Notes: generated by a model not told the origin, from the sequence alone. Counted from the first letter of the stretch, positions 1 through 8,440 are shown. The stretch is 11,269 nt of DNA from Methylococcales bacterium (GCA_023134955.1 JAGLUC010000095.1:1-11269), one strand, 5' to 3'. Numbers and translations are program-made.

Positions 1-1273
1 AACGTACATGCTCAATGTCCCATTCCTCCTTTTTGTAACTATCAAACTGAAACCTTAGATTTGATGCATTATTACTAAGAATAGAAGCGATATTAAAAAG
101 TAATAAAGCTGCTCGAATATTTTTACTACCATATTCCCAATTAATTAAATATTCTTTTATATAATCATTCAGTTCATCTTTACTTGAAAATTCAGACAGG
201 TGTTTATTTGGAGCAAACAAACCATTAAAAATCTTTTCTTTAAGCGCACCTTTGAACCCCTGCTTACCATCAACTGTTTCTGATATATCTATAATTTTAG
301 CTATTGAAATTTTCTGATTAACAAGATACCCAACAAGGTGGTATAAATCACGATCTTCGTACCATTCATCTATGGTCATAAAGTATCTTTTAACATTAGC
401 CCATTTAGTTAAATCATTTCCTTTATCATTAATAAAACTGTTATTAAAGACCAAAAAAGTATAAAAAGAGTCTTTTTTAAGCTCAGTATCAACACTGTAC
501 TCATCAGCCATCAATTTCAAAATAAATTCAATACGATTTGAATAAGTGTCAGTGTTTTGCATGAAAAACCACATATCATCAGCCTGCAATGATTTTTCGA
601 TACCATCCCATTCTTGAGCAATCTTAAGCTGCTGAAGAGTAACTTCACCCTTATTGAAATTCTTGGAACGAAGGAACAAGCCTTTAACAAGCTCAGCATT
701 TGTAAGTGGTATTTTCCCCATATTTAAACGAGTAAAAACCTCCACAGCATCAATTGTTTCATTTATTTCATACCAAATTACCTGTACCTTATTAAGAAAC
801 ACAGATTCAATATCATTAATTCGGCTAACATAATCTTTAAACCATGTTTTAATTTCATCAAAACTTTCGTACATATGAAAAAAATCAATATTGTCATCTT
901 TTTGATTTTCATCTAACGACATTAAGTAATTTTTGCTACCAATACGAGTTTGGTATTCCAGTGTGAAAATTTCTTTTCTAAATTCTTCTGAAAATCTGCT
1001 GTTAAAAAAACTCAATATAAGAAATATTGTTGTTAGCCGTTGCTGACCATCAACTAATTCCCACTGATCTCCACGATTTTTTATAACTATCGGCTGCAAA
1101 CAGTAAAATTCATTATTTGATTTATGTTCTTTATCACAAAACTCCAAAACATCGTTAAGCAGCTCTCTTACCTGTCGTCTTTTCCAACGATACCCACGCT
1201 GATAATCAGGAATAAAAAAATGTTCCGAAAGTAGGTCGTTAATTGGTTTTAAAGTGAGTTCATTATCACTCAT
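1..1273 (-). CDS. DUF262 (GmrSD-like) protein with start of an HNH domain, partial
   Basis: The open frame runs from ATG at 1273 off the left edge, giving 424 codons with no stop. Residues 22-30 read PDYQRGYRW and 74-82 VDGQQRLTT. These are the two signature motifs of the DUF262 (GmrS/ParB-like, nucleotide-binding) domain. The last visible residues, EWDIEHVR, match the W-x-IEH block that opens the DUF1524-type HNH nuclease domain in two-domain DUF262 proteins, so the nuclease half is probably outside the window. Family members include the type IV enzyme GmrSD, which cuts modified DNA, and SspE. The ATG overlaps the hsdS stop (ATGA, 1273-1270), so translation is coupled to the R-M operon. The job is inferred: an added nuclease or defence arm beside the type I enzyme. 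Family assignment is firm; nuclease activity cannot be judged without the missing part. Confidence 0.88.
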   Translation of the reverse strand, partial: MSDNELTLKPINDLLSEHFFIPDYQRGYRWKRRQVRELLNDVLEFCDKEHKSNNEFYCLQPIVIKNRGDQWELVDGQQRLTTIFLILSFFNSRFSEEFRKEIFTLEYQTRIGSKNYLMSLDENQKDDNIDFFHMYESFDEIKTWFKDYVSRINDIESVFLNKVQVIWYEINETIDAVEVFTRLNMGKIPLTNAELVKGLFLRSKNFNKGEVTLQQLKIAQEWDGIEKSLQADDMWFFMQNTDTYSNRIEFILKLMADEYSVDTELKKDSFYTFLVFNNSFINDKGNDLTKWANVKRYFMTIDEWYEDRDLYHLVGYLVNQKISIAKIIDISETVDGKQGFKGALKEKIFNGLFAPNKHLSEFSSKDELNDYIKEYLINWEYGSKNIRAALLLFNIASILSNNASNLRFQFDSYKKEEWDIEHVR

Positions 1274-2547
1274 ATCAGTCTTGTCCTTCCTGTAAGTAGT
1301 TCTTGCATCATGCCTTGTTTTATTTGTTGGGTTTTATTTAAGCGGTTTTCAAGCAAATCGATCTCTGAATCCATAACAGATAAAACGTTTGCGATGGCGG
1401 TTTGTTCAGCATTAATTTTAGGTAAAGGAATTAAGGTTTCCCCAAATTCTGTTTTGTTAATAATAGGAACAGCTTGATTACCCGCTAAAATTTTTATTCG
1501 TGGCACGGCATAATCTAACGAATAATAAATATACTCACTATTACAAGAACCATTTGGAAAAACAGCATTAATTTGTTGATTTGATGTTAATTCAAATGAT
1601 GCTATACCTATCTTTCCAATGGTTGACCCTATACATGTAAAAAGGATGCTATTAGCTGGAAACTTTCTCGATAAATTAAAGCCTTTAAGGGAAAGCTTTT
1701 TATCCGTGTCTTTAACCCACTTATGCCAACCCAAGTCACTCGGACTAACAAATAAATAATCACTACCATAATTAGAAGAGTCCATAGTCGGCGGGGTATT
1801 TCCTGTACCCAGTTCAGCCATATCAACTAGCTTAACACACGTCCAATCCTCAGGAATCTCACCCAGCTCGGTTTGTTTGTAGCCTTTTCCTTCACCAAAA
1901 CCAAGCAAGCGTTTTTTGCCTGTTAGCAGTTGCTGCATGGTGGTTGTTTTGATGGCTTGTTTTTTTGTGATGAGTTTTTCTAATGAGATGATTAAGGTAT
2001 CAATATCGGATAAAGCTTTGGCTATGGCGGTTTGTTCACTCTTGTTTATAGGAAAAGAAAGAGGGATATTTTCAATAGTTGAAGCATTTAAGCTAGGAAC
2101 TCCTGATGCTTCGTTATAAGACATCCAGTCAATCAAGCAAAATTTATAAAATATAAACTTTGCATCATTTACCACATTAATTTCAGAGTAAAAAAGAGTA
2201 TCAACTGTCCAAAAAGGTGTATCAATGAATCTAGGCTTATTAATGGTTCCTTTACGACCAATTAATACTGATGGTTTTGAGTAAAGCGGGATATTTGTTC
2301 TATCAATTTCTCCTCCTGTTCCTAAAACAGGGTATATTCCATCAATACAGACAATCTCCTTTTGAGAGCGCCCATGTCGAATACTTAAAACTCCACCAAT
2401 TGGCTTTACACTCCAATCATTAGGAACCATGCCAACCTCAGTCGACATATAACCACCAGGAGAAACATTCTTTTCTGATGCGGTCTGCTCTTCGTTTACA
2501 TTAGTTAAATACCTAGCTCGTGCCTCCTTAACCTTAACCATCACCAT
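1270..2547 (-). CDS. hsdS: Type I restriction-modification specificity subunit HsdS
   Basis: This is the 425-residue DNA-recognition subunit of a type I R-M enzyme. It shows the standard two-fold layout: target-recognition domain 1 (about 34-165), a central conserved helix ending MQQLLTGKKRL, domain 2 opening at ELGEIPEDW, and a distal conserved helix ending MQELLTGRTRL. Each half starts with a similar block (TEVGMVPNDW and TELGEIPEDW) and contains QTAIA before its helix, so a two-part asymmetric target is expected. The ATG at 2547 overlaps the end of hsdM by 7 bases. Met34 (ATG at 2448) is an alternative start, since the first 33 residues have no counterpart in the second half. The TGA stop overlaps the DUF262 start. 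The recognised sequence cannot be read from the protein. Confidence 0.95.
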   Translation of the reverse strand: MVMVKVKEARARYLTNVNEEQTASEKNVSPGGYMSTEVGMVPNDWSVKPIGGVLSIRHGRSQKEIVCIDGIYPVLGTGGEIDRTNIPLYSKPSVLIGRKGTINKPRFIDTPFWTVDTLFYSEINVVNDAKFIFYKFCLIDWMSYNEASGVPSLNASTIENIPLSFPINKSEQTAIAKALSDIDTLIISLEKLITKKQAIKTTTMQQLLTGKKRLLGFGEGKGYKQTELGEIPEDWTCVKLVDMAELGTGNTPPTMDSSNYGSDYLFVSPSDLGWHKWVKDTDKKLSLKGFNLSRKFPANSILFTCIGSTIGKIGIASFELTSNQQINAVFPNGSCNSEYIYYSLDYAVPRIKILAGNQAVPIINKTEFGETLIPLPKINAEQTAIANVLSVMDSEIDLLENRLNKTQQIKQGMMQELLTGRTRLI

Positions 2548-4956
2548 ACTAAGCCCATCCGTTGCAAATGCACATCCACCTTAGCCGATAACACACTAAC
2601 TTCTTCCATAATCTGTGGCAAAGGTTCAGCATAGCGTTCTTCCAAAGTTTTAACTCGATTAGCTAATTGCTGAGTAACGCGCTCAATCTCTGCTTGTATA
2701 TTGCTTTCTAACACCGCAAACCATTTATCATCCACTACCAGCGTTTTGCAATCTTGTTCCGTTAAGGTGGGATATTTGGCAAACACTTGTTTATCCAGTT
2801 TTTCCTGTGCGTCTTTAACCACTTTCTTAGCTTTGGCTTCAGACTCAATCCATTGTTTACACTGATTTAAAACCTTAATCTCATCTAAATCTATCGCTAG
2901 TTTTAATCGTGCAGCGACACTGGCTTTAGATATTTTTCCTGAATCTGTTTGTGCATCAACTAATAAACTCTCTTCGCCATTATGTTCTTCCATAAAACTG
3001 TCTAGCGTTTGAGTCGCAGTGTCTAATTCGGTTTGCAGTTGCTCCAGCGCGGTTTGCTCTGCTTGAAAATAACACTTAATCAGTAAAGCGGGATGAATGA
3101 GTTCAGCCTTGTACTTGGTTTTATTGATAATCAAATCAGCTGTTTCTTTTAATTTTTCACCTTTTTTTGTCACCAATTCACGCAGCTGTTTACCTGCTGC
3201 CCAGCCATCTTGAGTTACCACATAAACATCATCCTGCATCAGCTCTTCCCAGTATTCCATCAGGATTTGATAAATATCGTATTTACTGAGTAAATCCGCT
3301 TCGGCATAGTCGTTTAATAAACTTTCTGACAGCCGATAAATCAGCACTTTCGGTTTATCACCAATGGCTATCTCTTTCAGTTGGGTTTGTTGCTGCCATT
3401 GTTTAAAAATCACCAAGGCTTTTTTTGCAAAGGCTTTAAATTCTGGGTGATCAAGAAGGGTGGTTTTAACTTGCTGTGGTTTCACTAAAGAATCACTATA
3501 GCCTTCTCTTGCAGATTTGAACAATGTGGCTCGTAGTGTAGGGAATACCTGCCAATAGGCATCCAATGCATCAATATCCGCATTCGGAATACCGCCTGAT
3601 AAATGCGCACTTAAATCATGTAGGTCTTCTGTTTCACTGCTATCAATATAACGTGGGATATTAAGGTTGAAACCATTATCAGCAATTTCATTAAAGCTAA
3701 TCATGCGACTAAATCGCTTGAGTTTCGTGTGCTTGGTAAAAACATCAACTATTTTATGAATATCCTGACTACGCAATCGGTTTTTGTTGCCATCTTTAAT
3801 AAAACCTTTGCTGGCATCAACCATAAAGATACCTTTCCTAGCTGCTGCCTGCTCTTTGTCCATCACAATAATGCAGGCAGGAATCCCCGTTCCGTAAAAC
3901 AGGTTGGCAGGTAAACCGATAATGCCTTTGATATAACCTTGGTGGATTAGCTTTTCACGAATACGCGCTTCGGCATTGCCTCGAAACAATACCCCATGCG
4001 GTAAAATTATCGCCCCTTTGCCTGTGCTGTTGAGTGATTTAAGTATATGCAGTAAGAAGGCAAAATCACCATTTTTATCGGGTGGTACTCCATATTCAAA
4101 GCGTTTAAACTCATCATTAGTGAGATTAATCCCACTACTCCATGATTTAAACGAGAATGGCGGATTGGCCACTGCAAAATCAAAGGTTTTTAGATTGCCT
4201 TGTGCATCTTTCCACTGCGGACTTGCCAAGGTATTATCCTGCCAGATTTTAGCGGTGACATTATCATGCAAAATCATGTTCATCCTCGCTAACGCGGCAG
4301 TGGCGTTATCCATTTCCTGTCCAAAAATAGATAAACCTCGTGGCGCTTCATCGGCAGCCTTTAATAATAAAGAACCTGAGCCACAAGTGGGATCGTAAAC
4401 AGTTTTTGCCTGATCTGTTTCGCCTGTAATCCCTACCACTTTGGCAAGAATACGTGAGACTTCGGAAGGCGTATAAAACTGTCCTTTGCTTTTCCCTGAA
4501 TCAGTTGCAAAATGGCGCATTAAATATTCATAAGCGTCACCGAGTAAGTCATCCCCTTCGGCACGATTAGCAGAAAAATTTAAACCTTGGAAAATCCCCA
4601 CCAATTTGGTAAGACGATCAACCATGTCTTTACCTTTGCCGAGTTTATCTTCATCATTAAAATCGGCAACATCAATCACGCCTTTTAGATCATTTTGTTC
4701 CGCCAGCTTACCGATAATGATATTAATTTTATCGCCAATTTCTTTATCGTTTTTTAGCTTAATTAAATCATCAAAAGCCCCCCCCTTCAGGCACTTCAAT
4801 CATGCCGTATGGATCATCAGCATATTTATCGGACACGTATTTCATAAATAACAGTGTCAGCACATAATCCTTATATTGAGAGGCATCCATCCCACCACGA
4901 AGCGCATCACAACTGGCCCAGAGTGATGAATATAGTTCGTTCTTTTTTATTGCCAT
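2541..4956 (-). CDS. hsdM: Type I restriction-modification methyltransferase HsdM, frameshifted at a G8 tract
   Basis: This is the N6-adenine methyltransferase subunit. The first part (4956-4771, 61 residues) is a normal HsdM N-terminal helical domain opening MAIKKNELYSSLWA. It hits a TGA just after eight G residues (4785-4778). The rest (to 2541) continues in the next frame. The whole span is 3x805+1 bases, so removing one G gives a clean 804-residue protein reading VPEGGAFDDL across the joint. In that numbering the SAM motif DPTCGSGS is at about 188-195 and the catalytic NPPF at about 264-267. The C-terminal region beyond about residue 500 is helical, charged and probably coiled-coil, making this longer than the classical HsdM of about 520-530 residues. 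AAGGA lies 13 bases before the ATG. As sequenced the gene is off. Phase variation and a base-calling error are both possible. Confidence 0.93.
4778..4785 (-). repeat. G8 homopolymer at the hsdM frameshift
   Basis: Eight consecutive C residues on the plus strand (G on the coding strand) sit exactly where the hsdM frame breaks, at codons 58-60. Seven G join the two frames; eight give EGGGF then stop. Such runs are prone to slipped-strand mispairing and also to sequencing error. Confidence 0.9.
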
Positions 4957-4991
4957 TGATTAAGGTAGTTCCTTTTTGTCGATTTATAGCA

Positions 4992-5019
4992 CTATTATTA
5001 AATTTTAGCTTAGGCACAA
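4992..5019 (-). promoter_or_regulatory. Possible sigma-70 promoter for the hsdM-hsdS-DUF262 operon
   Basis: On the minus strand TTGTGC (5019-5014) and TAATAG (4997-4992) lie 16 bases apart, about 35 bases before the hsdM start. The match is modest in an AT-rich stretch where chance matches are common. A promoter is expected here because the preceding gene ends at a strong terminator. Confidence 0.3.
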
Positions 5020-5227
5020 AATAGAGCTTTATTATTTATACTTATGATACGACAGAATAACGCTCCTTGTTGCTTAAATAATTTGATAAATCAACAAAAC
5101 TGAGACAGACTTATAAATACGATGAGCTATTCAGCATGACTAAATCATTTAGCTAATCCGATAAATAAGGTTAATTGGAGGGTTGTCTGTGTTGGCAAAA
5201 AAATAAAAAAAACCTCTAAAATTATTT

Positions 5228-5251
5228 AAAAAAAGCCCCCATAAAGGGGGC
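5228..5251 (-). terminator. Intrinsic terminator after the helicase gene
   Basis: On the minus strand GCCCCC, loop TTTAT and GGGGGC form a perfect 6-bp GC stem (5251-5235) followed at once by seven T residues. It begins 7 bases after the helicase TAA. This is a textbook rho-independent terminator and separates the ICE genes from the R-M operon. Confidence 0.92.
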
Positions 5252-5258
5252 ATAAAAG

Positions 5259-7580
5259 TTAAGCAGCAATCAGTTGTTTTGCTAAAGCAACTTCAATACT
5301 GTCACCATCAGAATTCAACACATCAAGCCCAGTATCGGGCATGTCTCCTGACGTTGACTGGCTGACCGCTATTTTTTTGGCCATCAATTCCAGACAGGCG
5401 ATTTGTGCTGTTTTCTCATTGCCTAGAAAATACACGTCCACAGGCTGTTTTTGTCCTATACGCCAGGATCGTCTAGCCGCTTGTTGAACGGTATACACAT
5501 TGTAGCCACTTTGCATAAAGCAAATGGTTGGAAAATCCAGCAAGTCCAAGCCTGTTTTTACCAGTTCAGGGTTGCAGATCATCACATCAATACCTCGATC
5601 TACTTGATCCATAATCCAGTCTTCACGTTTATCAGTACCTACGCTTGAACGTAATACGGCTACTTTAAAATCTGCCATTTCTAGCATTCGTTTTAATCGA
5701 GTCGCTGTATCGCGTTTTCCTGTATACACGGTATAAACCAGCACCTTTCTATCCTGAGCCTTATTTGCTTTACAAATCTCAACTAATTCCTGTTCTTTTG
5801 GACTCAGTTCATCTTCTTCAAGCACGGCTGGAACAAAAGCCAGAACGTCTCTGGTTCGTGGATGAATAATTTCTTCATCCCGAAAACAGGTATCAGGCCA
5901 GGCTAATAATGCATTCATGACAACACCCATTAAGGTTTTATCACCTTTTGCCAAAGCTTGCCTTAGTTCATGGGTTAAATGGCTGGACAACCTTTCATAT
6001 TCAGTTGTCTGTGCTTCATTCATACTCACATTTCTAAAGGTTTCCTGATAGGCTGGTAATACGTTGCCACCAATATCTTTCAGTTTTAAAAATGCTGTGT
6101 ACGGTAAAACATAACGAGCCACACCTTTTGAACCAAATCCTGGTGCTTTTGAGGTATGAACTACCATTTTTTTGCCTTTGGCAGTACGATGATTTCCATC
6201 TTTGCTTTCTTTAAATACATCCTTTAATACTCCATGTTCACGCATAAAGCTCATGGCAGCAGAACCCAGACTATTTTGAGCGTTATACTGATAACCATCT
6301 TCCAGCATTCGTGTAGACATCACACGCCATAGCAAATAGAACAGATCATCGGCATAGCCACCCATCAAAGTACCTGTAAGCAAGATAGTTTTTCTGGCTT
6401 TTCCAGCTAAAACTCCCATTGCCTGGCCTTGTGCTGAACCTGAGTTTTTATACTCATGTCCCTCATCAACCAATAACAAATCAAAGAAATGTTCAGGTAA
6501 ATAACGTTTGATAAATTCAGACGGTTGGTAACCACCCTGTCCAAAACCAAAGGCTTGTTTTGCCATGGCTCTTTCCATTCTGGCTGCTTGTTTATCTGAA
6601 AATACCAGATCACCGTTATCATCCATTAAGTTAATAAACTCATGAACATTATCAGACAGCATGGTTGATAATGTTTTTACTCCAAAGCCTTGTAGCAATT
6701 TATCCGCTGTTTTAGGGTCTATTGTGGGAATCTGACACATTGATTTATGTACCATGCCTCGATAGTCACTGGGTTGCTTATTGCGTTTAAGTGTCCATAA
6801 AGCGGATTGACAATGCTGGCACTGCTTTCTGCTATCATCACTAATATAAAAAGCACTCGCACTAATATGTTCGCCGTCATCATCAAAAACAAAACCACCA
6901 CAATTAGGACAGGCCGCATATTCATGTGTCACCGTATAAGTACGTCTTGCTACTGACTGAGTTTCTGGAATTATGACTCGCTCATAAACTTTGCGATTCA
7001 CAATAGACGGTTTCCAATCAAACCCCATCCGCATTCTTACCCGTCCTAGAATAAAAAACTCTGGCACAGTCGGATTGCTTTTTTGATTTGCCCGAATTTT
7101 GAGTAATTGACGCAAGGTATCAGGGCCATTCAACACCCAAACTTTTGCATCTTCAATAGTTTCAAGAATTTCTCTTCGCCATTTATAGACCAAATGAGGG
7201 GGTGCTATCACCAAGGTTCTGCGATACCCCTCTTCAAACAAAGAGGCTGATACAGCAATACCCATCATGGTTTTGCCACAGCCCATTTCACCGTTTAAAA
7301 CAGCGGCAGACTCACCTTCATCAGACAATAATTTACAAACCGCTTGTACCCTTTCCCGTTGAGCGGCAAAGGGTTGACGTTTTAAATTATCCATCACCTT
7401 GTCCCATTTTTTATTCGGCATACCGTCATAAATGGGTGGGTGTTGTTTTGATACCGATGTCATTAAACCTGCACCAAATTCAGTTAAAAACTGGTTCAGG
7501 TCTATAACATTCGGTTCTTGCACTTCATCTGTAGACTGTTCATCTAATTCTACAGCTGCTTTTTCTCTAATTTCATTCAT
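5259..7580 (-). CDS. SNF2-like DEAD/DEAH-box helicase with inserted zinc ribbon
   Basis: A 773-residue superfamily 2 ATPase, numbered from the ATG at 7580. The Walker A motif GEMGCGKT is at 97-104, motif II DEGH at 372-375, motif III LLTGT at 400-404, and motif VI QQAARRSWRIGQ at 699-710. The last of these is the SNF2/RapA-type arginine-finger block. Between motifs I and II lies a CPNC (224-227) and CQHC (254-257) pair, a zinc ribbon. No nuclease motif is visible. The frame stays open to a TTG at 7610, but that codon lies inside the leader hairpin. GAGAACAACC-ATG at 7580 mirrors GGAGAACACC-ATG before radC, so 7580 is preferred; ATG 7592 has no good Shine-Dalgarno. Large helicases of this kind accompany DUF6094 methyltransferases in ICEs. 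Its substrate is unknown; translocation on double-stranded DNA is inferred from the family. Confidence 0.9.
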   Translation of the reverse strand: MNEIREKAAVELDEQSTDEVQEPNVIDLNQFLTEFGAGLMTSVSKQHPPIYDGMPNKKWDKVMDNLKRQPFAAQRERVQAVCKLLSDEGESAAVLNGEMGCGKTMMGIAVSASLFEEGYRRTLVIAPPHLVYKWRREILETIEDAKVWVLNGPDTLRQLLKIRANQKSNPTVPEFFILGRVRMRMGFDWKPSIVNRKVYERVIIPETQSVARRTYTVTHEYAACPNCGGFVFDDDGEHISASAFYISDDSRKQCQHCQSALWTLKRNKQPSDYRGMVHKSMCQIPTIDPKTADKLLQGFGVKTLSTMLSDNVHEFINLMDDNGDLVFSDKQAARMERAMAKQAFGFGQGGYQPSEFIKRYLPEHFFDLLLVDEGHEYKNSGSAQGQAMGVLAGKARKTILLTGTLMGGYADDLFYLLWRVMSTRMLEDGYQYNAQNSLGSAAMSFMREHGVLKDVFKESKDGNHRTAKGKKMVVHTSKAPGFGSKGVARYVLPYTAFLKLKDIGGNVLPAYQETFRNVSMNEAQTTEYERLSSHLTHELRQALAKGDKTLMGVVMNALLAWPDTCFRDEEIIHPRTRDVLAFVPAVLEEDELSPKEQELVEICKANKAQDRKVLVYTVYTGKRDTATRLKRMLEMADFKVAVLRSSVGTDKREDWIMDQVDRGIDVMICNPELVKTGLDLLDFPTICFMQSGYNVYTVQQAARRSWRIGQKQPVDVYFLGNEKTAQIACLELMAKKIAVSQSTSGDMPDTGLDVLNSDGDSIEVALAKQLIAA

Positions 7581-7600
7581 GGTTGTTCTCATATAAAAAT

Positions 7601-7634
7601 GGGAAAACAATCCCCCTTCAGGAAGTGTTTTCCC
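7601..7634 (-). promoter_or_regulatory. Leader hairpin before the helicase gene (radC RNA motif candidate, copy A)
   Basis: On the minus strand a perfect 9-bp stem GGGAAAACA / TGTTTTCCC (7634-7626, 7609-7601) encloses an inner stem CTTCC-TGAA-GGGGG. AACCC-TTT precedes it, so CCC can alternatively pair with the GGG of the outer stem. The hairpin ends 20 bases before the helicase ATG, followed by ATTTTTA. The architecture matches the leaders at 8350, 9779 and 10476. Confidence 0.75.
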
Positions 7635-7673
7635 AAAGGGTTAAAAAATCAGTTAATACTGCTCAATTACATG

Positions 7674-7811
7674 TTAAATTTCATCACAGCCAGAACCAGA
7701 GTAATAACCATCATCGGTATTTTCATACTCTCTTTCTTCTTGATAGTATTGTTCCTCCAATGTTTCAAAGGGCTCTTCCTCAGGCGTTCTGTTAGTAAGG
7801 TTGCAGTTCAT
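7674..7811 (-). CDS. Small acidic protein, 45 residues, unrecognised
   Basis: The ATG at 7811 is preceded by GGAG with a 6-base spacer, a good Shine-Dalgarno, and the frame ends at TAA (7674-7676). The product begins MNCNLTNRTPEEEP and is rich in Glu, Asp and Tyr (EEQYYQEERE), strongly negative, with no membrane segment. It starts 35 bases after the radC-like stop and ends about 40 bases before the helicase leader hairpin, so it is probably cotranscribed with radC. Small acidic proteins in mobile elements include DNA mimics and antirestriction proteins, but nothing here shows that role, and no family was recognised. An opposite-strand frame over the same bases is judged a shadow. Confidence 0.6.
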   Translation of the reverse strand: MNCNLTNRTPEEEPFETLEEQYYQEEREYENTDDGYYSGSGCDEI

Positions 7812-7846
7812 AAAACACTCCATTTATATTAAAAATCCTGTGTGCT

Positions 7847-8320
7847 TCACAGCAATCCATGTTCTGCAAAAGAATACGTGCTATCACCAATAATAATATG
7901 ATCTAAAACACATATATCGACAGTCTCTAAGGCTTTTTTCAGTTTACTTGTAATCTCTTTATCAGCACGACTAGGCTCTTTTATTCCAGAAGGATGATTA
8001 TGAGAAAATACAACGGCTGCCGCGTTATATTGCAATGCTGATTTAACAACTTCACGCGGGTAAACACTGGCTGAATCTATCGTGCCATGAAACATCTCAT
8101 CACAGGAAATGACTTGGTTCTGGTTAGTTAAAAACAGGCATAAAAACACCTCGTGTTCAAAATGAGCTAGTTTTAATTTTAAATATTCTGCTGAATCAGC
8201 TGGTTTTGATATTATTGTTCCTTTAGCAAAATAGCTGTTGTAAATAAAGGTTGCTTCTTCTATTACATCATCTTCATCAGCGATACGATATCGCCCATTT
8301 GAATTTTTGATATATAACAT
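7847..8320 (-). CDS. Short RadC-family JAB/MPN-domain protein
   Basis: 157 residues carrying a complete RadC-type JAB domain. The metal-binding signature SHNHPSG is at 106-112, followed by SRAD at 117-120, with a candidate upstream glutamate at 55 or 57 in HFEHEVF. The block TIDSASVYPREVVK (about 80-93) is typical of RadC. The N-terminal helix-hairpin-helix domain of the longer chromosomal RadC (about 220 residues) is absent, as in many short copies on ICEs and prophages. Despite the name, a DNA-repair role is doubtful, and the biochemical activity of the family is not settled. The start is set by GGAG eight bases before ATG 8320. The upstream leader carries hairpin copy B and a run of inverted repeats, pointing to regulated expression. 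Confidence 0.93.
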   Translation of the reverse strand: MLYIKNSNGRYRIADEDDVIEEATFIYNSYFAKGTIISKPADSAEYLKLKLAHFEHEVFLCLFLTNQNQVISCDEMFHGTIDSASVYPREVVKSALQYNAAAVVFSHNHPSGIKEPSRADKEITSKLKKALETVDICVLDHIIIGDSTYSFAEHGLL

Positions 8321-8349
8321 GGTGTTCTCCGAACTAAATTAAAAAAAAT

Positions 8350-8384
8350 GAAGAACACGACCCCGTATACGAGGAATGCTCCCC
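8350..8384 (-). promoter_or_regulatory. Leader hairpin before radC-like (radC RNA motif candidate, copy B)
   Basis: On the minus strand GGGGAGCA (8384-8377) pairs with TGTTCTTC (8357-8350) over 8 bp if G-U pairs are allowed. The inner stem is CCTCG-TATA-CGGGG. AACCC lies just upstream, and a T-rich tract ATTTTTTTT follows the stem. The hairpin ends 29 bases before the ATG. Among the four copies this one sits before the gene type for which the radC motif was named. Confidence 0.75.
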
Positions 8385-8425
8385 GATTGGGTTGAAAAAT
8401 TAATTTAAAAAATTGTCTGCAACAC

Positions 8426-8437
8426 TTCACGCGTGAA
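8426..8437. repeat. 12-bp perfect palindrome
   Basis: TTCACGCGTGAA reads the same on both strands. With flanking wobble pairing it extends to 9 bp per arm in RNA. It lies about 40 bases upstream of hairpin copy B and could be a dimeric regulator's operator near the radC promoter. That function is inferred from symmetry and position only. Confidence 0.5.
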
Positions 8438-8440
8438 ATG

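Larger units (their letters stand above)
4957..5258. other. Intergenic region between helicase terminator and hsdM
   Basis: This AT-rich gap of about 300 bases holds the helicase terminator at its right end (5228-5251), A/T-rich runs around 5199-5234, and the hsdM upstream region. No ORF with a ribosome-binding site, no tRNA and no clear direct repeats were seen. It is the natural seam between the ICE backbone genes and the R-M cargo. Confidence 0.6.

Noticed and set aside
3976..4398. Plus-strand ORF of 140 codons
   Set aside because: It lies wholly antisense to the conserved methyltransferase core of hsdM, has no ribosome-binding support and no recognisable product.
4771..4956. A separate 61-residue gene upstream of hsdM
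   Set aside because: Its sequence is the normal HsdM N-terminus and continues into the next frame at the G8 tract, so it is a fragment, not a gene.
7593..7610. N-terminal extension of the helicase from a TTG codon
   Set aside because: The TTG lies inside the conserved leader hairpin and has no proper Shine-Dalgarno; the ATG at 7580 has a context like that of radC.
7599..7832. Plus-strand ORF with a hydrophobic stretch resembling a membrane helix
   Set aside because: It is antisense to the small acidic ORF and the helicase leader hairpin, lacks a Shine-Dalgarno and opposes the direction of every credible gene.
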